DNA from: Kaistella yonginensis
GTDB taxonomy: Bacteria; Bacteroidota; Bacteroidia; Flavobacteriales; Weeksellaceae
Length of the DNA: 64,000 nt
Reading direction: 5' to 3'
Assembly: GCF_030409525.1 (NCBI RefSeq)
Contig: NZ_JAUFQB010000017.1
Span: 200,029-264,028, forward strand
Shown here: positions 59,501 through 64,000 of the stretch, piece after piece
Layout: every line of letters starts with the position of its first letter
How positions within the stretch are numbered: position 1 is the stretch's first letter
Program-made: the position numbers and the translations under genes
The notes under the pieces: generated by a model
The model's database searches: none
Told to the model about the DNA's origin: nothing
What the model saw: only the letters and a program-made list of their open reading frames with translations

Positions 59501-59905
59501 CAACAACAACGTGAAGCCTTTGATCGATTTATCGCTGAAAATGGCCTAGAAGAATACAGAGGTCAAATCCTTCCTCGAAATGAGTTCTTGTTACCATGGT
59601 TAAACCGTGTTGATGTAAGAATTGCGCAGAACTTATTTACAGATATGGTTCAGAAAGGAGATAAAATAGCCATTACATTGGATGTACTAAACTTTGGTAA
59701 TTTGCTGAACTCAGACTGGGGAATTCAGGATAACAACGTAAGTTCATACGGAGCAGCGGTATTAGGTAGATTTGGTACACTTTCGCCAGACCCAACTTTT
59801 ACCATGTTACGTGATGGTGCAAATTTAGTAAAAGGGCCAACAAGACCTGCAAGTTCAAGATTTACAACGTGGAGCGCAATGCTTGGATTTAAATATTCAT
59901 TCTAA
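56594..59905 (+). CDS. Oar-like TonB-dependent outer-membrane receptor
   Basis: 1103 residues from ATG 56594 (an upstream TTG lies in the promoter). Signal peptide ends near VHAQ (residue 26). An N-terminal carboxypeptidase-regulatory-like domain (about 30-115) has SNMSGVVTTIDGKKSTGATI. The plug (about 120-250) has TNIGQKLIQDLPQSSRSITE, NNLQIDGANFNNGFGL and GAGINAITKSGTNKFHGSLY. The rest is a 22-strand barrel ending MLGFKYSF. The layout is that of Oar/OmpA-like receptors of Bacteroidota, often involved in protein or peptide import. No SusD partner follows, so it is not a glycan-uptake pair. A strong terminator follows. Confidence 0.93.
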   Translation: MNFNPLKKTVLVAALAFAGYGSVHAQVTTSNMSGVVTTIDGKKSTGATIKATHMPSGTVYSATANSAGVFNLSNMRVGGPYQVEVTYGNEKPMIYDDVYLELGQPFALNPVFGEKTANIAEVVLTGTSGRNLNKTGAATNIGQKLIQDLPQSSRSITEFTRLTPQANGNSFAGRDARYNNLQIDGANFNNGFGLSGSPLPGGNSQPISLDAIQEISVNIAPFDVTQSGFTGAGINAITKSGTNKFHGSLYGYYNGKELNGWKINGEEIQKVSGAKITNGFTVGGPILQNKLFFFVSGERETATGANASGANLWRASQDGISNPANNISRVKESDLIAVQNHLINRWDYNPGRYQGYANEAEQQGDKFLARFDWNISDKHKFAVRYNMLKGTSMQVANASSGPAPRSAWGRVSDKAMTFEGGNYGFENTVSSVTAELNSTFNSSISNKLLFTYSKIQDKRTSPSEKLFPFVDIWDGSATGGNYISFGTELFSYLNDVVNDNFSFTNNLTYTTGRNNFTAGIAYEVQKFGNSYTRMGTGYYRYASVEDFLKTGTANEVAPIMFGLTYPYANQDTYSRVNFGLASAYLQDKFTVNDKFNFTVGLRAELPNYLNDLTANPSIDALNLLDKNGNPKNYSSGEWPKSKVSLSPRLGFNYDVMGDRSLTLRGGTGIFTGRVPFVWLTNMPTNAGVLQNTVEPGSYAEVAGWIGNVRFQPQDIYYYVSNPPAGAGNVFINSPKDGAPASFALVDQDFKMPSVWRSSFGADYKIPNSVFTLTTDILYTKDVNSVFQYGANRKESTARMTNQDRVYYPNVASYQYNNKIGANSATVLTNSDTKGTAFSATFGANMRTWKGLSGSVFYTYSEAKEISANAGSSASSAWQASPTVDSPNQQELSISNFAIPHRIVANISYNIKNTTIGVYYSGSNQGRFSYYYSNDVNGDGIANDLMYIPNASEVMKFADIKQGATTLFTAQQQREAFDRFIAENGLEEYRGQILPRNEFLLPWLNRVDVRIAQNLFTDMVQKGDKIAITLDVLNFGNLLNSDWGIQDNNVSSYGAAVLGRFGTLSPDPTFTMLRDGANLVKGPTRPASSRFTTWSAMLGFKYSF

Positions 59906-59923
59906 CACCACCTTCCATCTATA

Positions 59924-59964
59924 AAAACTGCCTTACAATTTAGATTGTAAGGCAGTTTTTTTTT
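59924..59964 (+). terminator. Strong intrinsic terminator of the receptor gene
   Basis: AAAACTGCCTTACAA (59924-59938) and TTGTAAGGCAGTTTT (59945-59959) form a perfect 15-bp stem with a six-base loop, followed by a run of T. It is the clearest terminator in the window. Confidence 0.92.
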
Positions 59965-59987
59965 GTTCATTTTAAGTTTCCATAAGC

Positions 59988-60020
59988 TTGACTTAATCCT
60001 CGGGATTTTTTTTATCTTTG
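59988..60020 (+). promoter_or_regulatory. Promoter of the four-helix membrane protein and possibly asd
   Basis: TTG (59988-59990) and TATCTTTG (60013-60020) with a 22-base spacer. The start codon is ATG 60039; the TTG inside the -7 box is not a start. Confidence 0.5.
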
Positions 60021-60038
60021 CCCTTAACAAAAATTACT

Positions 60039-60485
60039 ATGGATACATTTAAGATTATTACTGAAGCACACAAAGGTTTTGCTTATCTGATATTGCTTGC
60101 GGGCATTATCTTCGTGGTTGCATTATTGGTCACCATGTTTGGTTATTCCGGAAAAATCAAAAAATTATTGCGCACCTCAACTTTGATTACCATGATTTTA
60201 TTTCATGTTCAATTGATCGTTGGTATTTTCATGTTGGTATTTTCTCCAGGGCTAAAAGGCGCCTTGGAAACTGGTACTTTAATGAGCAATGCAGCGGCAA
60301 GATTCTCGTATGTAGAACATCCGGTTTCCATGTTAATCGGTGTAGTTTTAATGACGATCATTAATAAATACATGAAAACCAACGAAACATTGGCAATGAA
60401 AATTGTAATTATGGGCGTAATTGCTTTTGCTTTATTTGCCTACGCTTTTCCTTGGGTGAAAGTTTTCCCATCCATGTTCGCCTAA
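60039..60485 (+). CDS. Four-helix integral membrane protein, function unknown
   Basis: 148 residues from ATG 60039. Four membrane segments (about 14-34, 47-70, 95-115, 122-142). Conserved-looking histidines lie at membrane borders: EAHKGFAYLILLA, ILFHVQLIVGIFML and YVEHPVSMLIGVVLM. Such a His pattern in a four-helix protein could bind haem b, but I do not recognise the family for certain. Upstream of asd by 25 bases; the two may be co-transcribed without a functional link. Confidence 0.75.
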   Translation: MDTFKIITEAHKGFAYLILLAGIIFVVALLVTMFGYSGKIKKLLRTSTLITMILFHVQLIVGIFMLVFSPGLKGALETGTLMSNAAARFSYVEHPVSMLIGVVLMTIINKYMKTNETLAMKIVIMGVIAFALFAYAFPWVKVFPSMFA

Positions 60486-60510
60486 TTAACTTTAACAACA
60501 ATTATTCTTA

Positions 60511-61503
60511 ATGAAAATAGCAGTAGTCGGCGCTACCGGCATGGTGGGTCAAATCATTTTAAAGGTTTTGGAAGAACGTAATTTTCCAGTGACCGAATTA
60601 ATTCCTGTCGCGTCTGTAAAATCAATCGGTAAAAAAATTATTTTTAAAGGTACCGCCTTCGAAATTGTTTCGATGCAAGATGCTTTAGACCGAAAGCCCG
60701 AAATTGCTCTGTTCTCTGCTGGTGGAATAACGTCATTAGAATATGCACCAAAATTTGCCGCCATCGGGACAACTGTTATCGATAATTCCTCAGCCTGGAG
60801 AATGGTTGCAGATAAGAGACTAATCGTACCGGAAATTAATGCAGAAGTGTTATCCAAAGACGATAAAATTATTGCAAACCCAAACTGCTCAACGATTCAG
60901 TTGGTCATGGTATTACATCCTTTAAATCAAAAATATAAGGTAAAACGCGTGATTGTTTCTACCTATCAATCGGTCACTGGGACAGGCAAAAATGCAGTTG
61001 ATCAACTGAATAATGAAATCAGTGGGAATAAAGAAGGAACAAAAGTTTACCCGTATGAAATTTTCAAAAATGCCTTGCCGCAATGTGATGTTTTTGCAGA
61101 AGATGATTACACCAAAGAAGAAATAAAATTAATGACGGAACCTAAGAAAATTATGGGTGACGACAGTTTCAATATTACCGCAACCGCAGTGCGTGTGCCG
61201 GTTCAAGGTGGTCATTCAGAAAGCGTAAATATTGAATTTGAAAATGATTTCGATTTGCAAGAAGTGAAAAAAATCCTTTCTGAAACTTCTGGCGTCATTG
61301 TTTTAGATGATGTAAAAAATAACATTTATCCGATGCCTTTGTATTCGGAAGGAAAAGATGAAGTGTTTGTGGGAAGAATTAGAAGAGACCGCTCACAACC
61401 CAAAACTTTAAACCTTTGGATTGTAGCAGATAACCTTCGAAAAGGAGCTGCAACCAATGCGGTACAAATCGCAGAATACCTCTACGAAAACAAATTAGTT
61501 TAA
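60511..61503 (+). CDS. asd: Aspartate-semialdehyde dehydrogenase
   Basis: 330 residues. Makes aspartate semialdehyde for lysine, threonine and methionine synthesis and diaminopimelate. MKIAVVGATGMVGQIILKVL is the NADP-binding start; FSAGGITSLEYAPKF and the active-site Cys126 in NPNCSTIQLV, STYQSVTGTGKNAVDQL, and TATAVRVPVQGGHSESVNIE with the catalytic His follow. Length fits the family. An intrinsic terminator follows. Confidence 0.96.
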   Translation: MKIAVVGATGMVGQIILKVLEERNFPVTELIPVASVKSIGKKIIFKGTAFEIVSMQDALDRKPEIALFSAGGITSLEYAPKFAAIGTTVIDNSSAWRMVADKRLIVPEINAEVLSKDDKIIANPNCSTIQLVMVLHPLNQKYKVKRVIVSTYQSVTGTGKNAVDQLNNEISGNKEGTKVYPYEIFKNALPQCDVFAEDDYTKEEIKLMTEPKKIMGDDSFNITATAVRVPVQGGHSESVNIEFENDFDLQEVKKILSETSGVIVLDDVKNNIYPMPLYSEGKDEVFVGRIRRDRSQPKTLNLWIVADNLRKGAATNAVQIAEYLYENKLV

Positions 61504-61504
61504 T

Positions 61505-61534
61505 AAAAATGCTCACAGAAAGTGGGCATTTTTT
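61505..61534 (+). terminator. Intrinsic terminator of asd
   Basis: AAAAATGCTCAC and GTGGGCATTTTT pair with one G-T wobble around an AGAAA loop, followed by T residues. It begins two bases after the asd stop. Confidence 0.85.
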
Positions 61535-61581
61535 ATGTATTAGAGCCTTGAAACATTAGTGATAAGCTAAGCAAAACTACC

Positions 61582-62592
61582 ATGTCAGAAAATAAAAATA
61601 TTCCCAAAACCAATTTCGCGTTCCAAAGAAATGTTGCCATCGTTGGTATTATTCTCTTTTTAGGAAAATTACTGGCCTGGCATTTCACCAATTCTGATGC
61701 TGTTTTTTCTGATGCCATGGAAAGTATTGTGAACATTATCGCGGCTTTCATGGGTTTGTATTCGCTCTACCTAGCGGCAAAACCGAAAGATGTGGATCAT
61801 CCTTATGGTCACGGAAAAGTAGAGTTTGTGACTTCGGGGGTAGAAGGTGCTTTGATTATTTTTGCAGGAATCATCATTATAATCCAAGCTGTAGATTCCC
61901 TTTTACACGATAATATTCCGAAACAATTAGATTGGGGAATTTGGATTGTGGCAGCAACCGCTGCTATCAACTATTTGATGGGTCATATTTCCTACAAAAA
62001 AGGGATTAAAGAAAACTCCTTGGTTTTACAAAGTTCTGGTAAACATTTACAAAGCGACACTTTTACCACTATTGGAGTGGTCATTAGTTTAATCTTGGTT
62101 TATTATACCAAACTCTACTGGATTGATGCGGTCGTTGCCCTACTTTTCGGTGCTTACATTATGGTTGTGGGTTATAAAATCATTCGAAAAGCGTTAAGCG
62201 GCATTATGGATGAAGCCGATTTGGACCTGCTTCAGAATTTATCTAAATTCTTGAACGAAAAAAGAAAACCACAGTGGGTAGATTTGCACAATATGCGGAT
62301 TCAACAGCACGGAAGCGGACTGCATATCGATGCGCATTTTACCCTACCTTGGTATTATGAACTTAGAAAAGCCCACAATGAAATGGAGGATCTGTACAAA
62401 CTGATTGGTGAAAACACCGACCGAACCATCGAGTTTAATTTTCATTTGGATGATTGTAAATCATTTTCCTGCGAAATTTGCGCCTTACACGAGTGTCCGG
62501 CAAGGCAGAAACCCTTTGTGAAAAAAATAGAATGGAATAATAAAACCATCGCTCAAGTCGACAAACATTCTCTAAAAGACGACCTTAATTAA
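61582..62592 (+). CDS. Cation diffusion facilitator family metal transporter
   Basis: 336 residues with about six membrane spans followed by a cytosolic metal-binding domain. The membrane site has SDAVFSDAMESIVN (TM2) and HLQSDTFTTIGVV (TM5) with the paired Asp/His. DHPYGHGKVEF is a CDF signature. The C-terminal tail carries CKSFSCEICALHECPAR, with four Cys and a His, a likely extra metal site. Zn2+, Fe2+ or Mn2+ efflux is probable; the ion cannot be chosen from sequence. It converges with the exosortase genes, overlapping the end of the XrtF partner by eight bases. Confidence 0.9.
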   Translation: MSENKNIPKTNFAFQRNVAIVGIILFLGKLLAWHFTNSDAVFSDAMESIVNIIAAFMGLYSLYLAAKPKDVDHPYGHGKVEFVTSGVEGALIIFAGIIIIIQAVDSLLHDNIPKQLDWGIWIVAATAAINYLMGHISYKKGIKENSLVLQSSGKHLQSDTFTTIGVVISLILVYYTKLYWIDAVVALLFGAYIMVVGYKIIRKALSGIMDEADLDLLQNLSKFLNEKRKPQWVDLHNMRIQQHGSGLHIDAHFTLPWYYELRKAHNEMEDLYKLIGENTDRTIEFNFHLDDCKSFSCEICALHECPARQKPFVKKIEWNNKTIAQVDKHSLKDDLN

Positions 62593-63019
62593 CATGTTTT
62601 CGATAATAAAACAAAGGGATAATCAGCAACAAAATTAGCGGTTGAATCACAAATCTTCGCATATAAAAAGAAAAAAGATACCCGATTTCAAATTGCGTTT
62701 GAATACAGTAAAGATAGATGGGGAAAGTGATCGCAAATACAATCAACATTAAAACTACAGCTTGTAGGGTCCATTGTTTATTCTTAAAAATCAGAAAAAC
62801 AACCGCAGCAGACAAAAGTAGATTAAGGCCAAACCGAAAAAGATAATTGAGGATTAAAGGCAACCAATTAAAATCCGGAAAAGGCGCGTGCTTACTGGCT
62901 AAGTGAAAATACTGTTGAAAAGGATCGTAGAAAAGTTCACCTTCAACCATCCTCACGCCGACCAATCCCAAAATTGCAACCGCCACTAAAAACCAATTAA
63001 GGATTTTCATTATGAACAT
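62585..63019 (-). CDS. Exosortase F-associated membrane protein
   Basis: 144 residues with four membrane spans. Features such as GVRMVEGELFYDPFQQYF, LILNYLFRFGLNLLLS and FYMRRFVIQPLILLL, with the position directly after xrtF, fit the small partner protein of the XrtF system. ATG 63010 is an alternative start. It overlaps xrtF by 23 bases, so both are translated from one message. Its biochemical role is unknown; the pair is a conserved unit of Flavobacteriia. Confidence 0.82.
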   Translation of the reverse strand: MFIMKILNWFLVAVAILGLVGVRMVEGELFYDPFQQYFHLASKHAPFPDFNWLPLILNYLFRFGLNLLLSAAVVFLIFKNKQWTLQAVVLMLIVFAITFPIYLYCIQTQFEIGYLFSFYMRRFVIQPLILLLIIPLFYYRKHVN

Positions 63020-63539
63020 TTTTTAACGCATAAAACTTAATCCAGATCAACCAAAGCACAACCACGCTGCCGTAAATAATGGCAGGAAAGAAATAATCAT
63101 GTCCCATTCTAGTGTATTGCGGTAATTCAACAATCAAAATATTTAAACCAACAATCCTCAAAACATTGATGATATGAAGAAAGACCAACCCTAAAGCTGC
63201 AAAAATAAAAGTTTTAAATCCCTCATAAAAAGCAAAGATAAAAGCCAGAAACAAAATCATTACGGAAATGGCATTGCAGCCTTCAACCATACGGGAAACG
63301 TATTGTCCGCTTACATAGAACCAAGTGGTTTCATCTTCTGGTTTGCCTTCTACCATCTGCGAGGGATAGCCAAAAAGGTTTTGAAGAAAATCAGCCTGCT
63401 GCATGGCCCACGTAGAAAAAGGGTCCAAGCCGGCATTTTTAAAGGTATTTAAATAAAACTGATAGCCTAAAACAAGCACCACATATAAAATGATGAATCG
63501 AAGAAGAACTTTCAGAACAGGCTTAAAATCATTAAACAT
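62997..63539 (-). CDS. xrtF: Exosortase family protein XrtF
   Basis: 180 residues, membrane-embedded cysteine transpeptidase/protease that processes C-terminal sorting signals. Catalytic residues are visible: Cys88 in MVEGCNAISVM, Arg128 in INVLRIVGLN and His147 in RMGHDYFFP. Five to six membrane segments. It is shorter than XrtA-type exosortases, as is usual for the F type. The -7 element TATATTTG lies five bases before the ATG. No target protein with an obvious sorting tail for it is seen in the window. Confidence 0.9.
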   Translation of the reverse strand: MFNDFKPVLKVLLRFIILYVVLVLGYQFYLNTFKNAGLDPFSTWAMQQADFLQNLFGYPSQMVEGKPEDETTWFYVSGQYVSRMVEGCNAISVMILFLAFIFAFYEGFKTFIFAALGLVFLHIINVLRIVGLNILIVELPQYTRMGHDYFFPAIIYGSVVVLWLIWIKFYALKNVHNENP

Positions 63540-63544
63540 AAATA

Positions 63545-63552
63545 CAAATATA
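63545..63552 (-). promoter_or_regulatory. -7 element five bases before the xrtF ATG
   Basis: The minus strand reads TATATTTG, then five bases, then ATG 63539. Predicts a (near-)leaderless xrtF message; divergent from the element at 63578-63585. Confidence 0.5.
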
Positions 63553-63577
63553 CTATTTTATAAAATACGTTTTTCCT

Positions 63578-63585
63578 TATCTTTG
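63578..63585 (+). promoter_or_regulatory. -7 element of the right-edge gene
   Basis: TATCTTTG seven bases before ATG 63593. The leader would be at most a few bases. Confidence 0.5.
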
Positions 63586-63592
63586 TAAAAGT

Positions 63593-64000
63593 ATGACTGA
63601 CCAAAACGCACAAGATTTTTTAGAAAAATATACTGGTGAAGCCGCACAAGAGTTTTCCACCTTAGCCCAAAGTGGTTCTGCAAGAATCAATTTTGTGGGC
63701 AAAAGCAACAACAAGAAATACCTGATTACCTTCAATGAAAATAACCGTGAAAACGAAAGCTTCTACTATTTCTCTGATTTGTTTTCTACCCTCAACATTA
63801 AGGCCCCCAAAGTTTTAAAAATCACAGAAGCGCGAAATTTGTACATACAGGAATTTCTAGGTGAAAACACCTTATCAGAGCTCATCGACAAAGAAGGGCT
63901 TACCGAAACCATAAAAAACTTAGTCAAAAAAACATTGCAGCAATTGGCTGAAGTACAGCTTAAAACAGAAAATAAAGTTGATTATTCAAAAACATTTGAA
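63593..64000 (+). CDS. Phosphotransferase (APH/AmgK-like kinase), N-terminal part
   Basis: 136 residues visible, open at the right edge. The start TDQNAQDFLEKYTGEAAQEF is followed by SGSARINFVGKSNNKKYLIT (nucleotide-binding lobe), ESFYYFSDLFSTLNIKAPKV and LYIQEFLGENTLSELI (hinge). This is the order of the aminoglycoside-phosphotransferase-like fold; AmgK-type sugar kinases of cell-wall recycling begin in a similar way. The catalytic loop lies beyond the window, so activity and substrate are not testable here. Confidence 0.72.
   Translation, partial: MTDQNAQDFLEKYTGEAAQEFSTLAQSGSARINFVGKSNNKKYLITFNENNRENESFYYFSDLFSTLNIKAPKVLKITEARNLYIQEFLGENTLSELIDKEGLTETIKNLVKKTLQQLAEVQLKTENKVDYSKTFE

Overview
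The window is a chromosomal segment from a member of the Bacteroidota, class Flavobacteriia, most probably the Chryseobacterium/Kaistella group (family Weeksellaceae). The evidence is the low GC content, the absence of Shine-Dalgarno sequences, the many TAnnTTTG (-7) promoter elements typical of Bacteroidota, a type IX secretion sorting tail, an Oar-like TonB-dependent receptor and an XrtF exosortase. The genus is an inference from gene content. I found no rRNA, tRNA, CRISPR array or prophage.

Layout. Positions 1-3415 (minus strand) hold the conserved rimP-nusA-infB block, with infB running off the left edge. Positions 3604-36070 are a surface-polysaccharide locus of about 32 kb: ugd, a polytopic membrane protein, the ABC exporter wzm/wzt, methyltransferases, nine GT2-type and two GT4-type glycosyltransferases, two paralogous GT-B-like proteins, an aminosugar module (ArnC-like transferase, GNAT, WecE-like aminotransferase, large membrane protein), asparagine synthase, a REP-associated transposase with flanking palindromes, a gutted acyltransferase, a six-gene minus-strand operon (methyltransferase, GtrB-like, membrane protein, ChbG-like deacetylase, FemAB-like, GNAT) and several left-handed beta-helix acyltransferases. 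Positions 36151-42785 hold carbonic anhydrase, pth, a lipoprotein, a CAP-domain protein and mfd. Positions 43055-49845 are accessory: a small secreted repeat protein, a tandemly duplicated lipoprotein/beta-barrel pair, a GH3-family protein, a T9SS cargo protein, an SMR exporter, an MFS transporter and a cysteine-rich microprotein. Positions 49957-63539 are mostly housekeeping: dnaB-rnhA, nitroreductase, nadB-sseA-nadC, a TonB-dependent receptor, asd, a CDF metal transporter and the XrtF pair. A phosphotransferase-like gene runs off the right edge.

How the genes work together. Ugd would supply UDP-glucuronic acid. Cytosolic glycosyltransferases would build a lipid-linked glycan that is methylated, acylated and perhaps amidated (AsnB), and Wzm/Wzt would export it. 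Two groups, at 12540-17119 and 27485-29774, each pair a polyprenyl-phosphate-sugar synthase-like GT2 with a large polytopic membrane protein. This is the architecture of systems that decorate glycans or lipids on the periplasmic side (ArnC/ArnT, GtrB/Gtr). The locus shows recent turnover: a composition break inside wzt, paralogous glycosyltransferases, an internally deleted acyltransferase and a transposase unit beside a gene fragment.

Promoter pattern. Several genes have TAnnTTTG ending exactly four bases before the ATG, which predicts leaderless transcripts. All functional calls rest on motif reading by eye; no database search was run.
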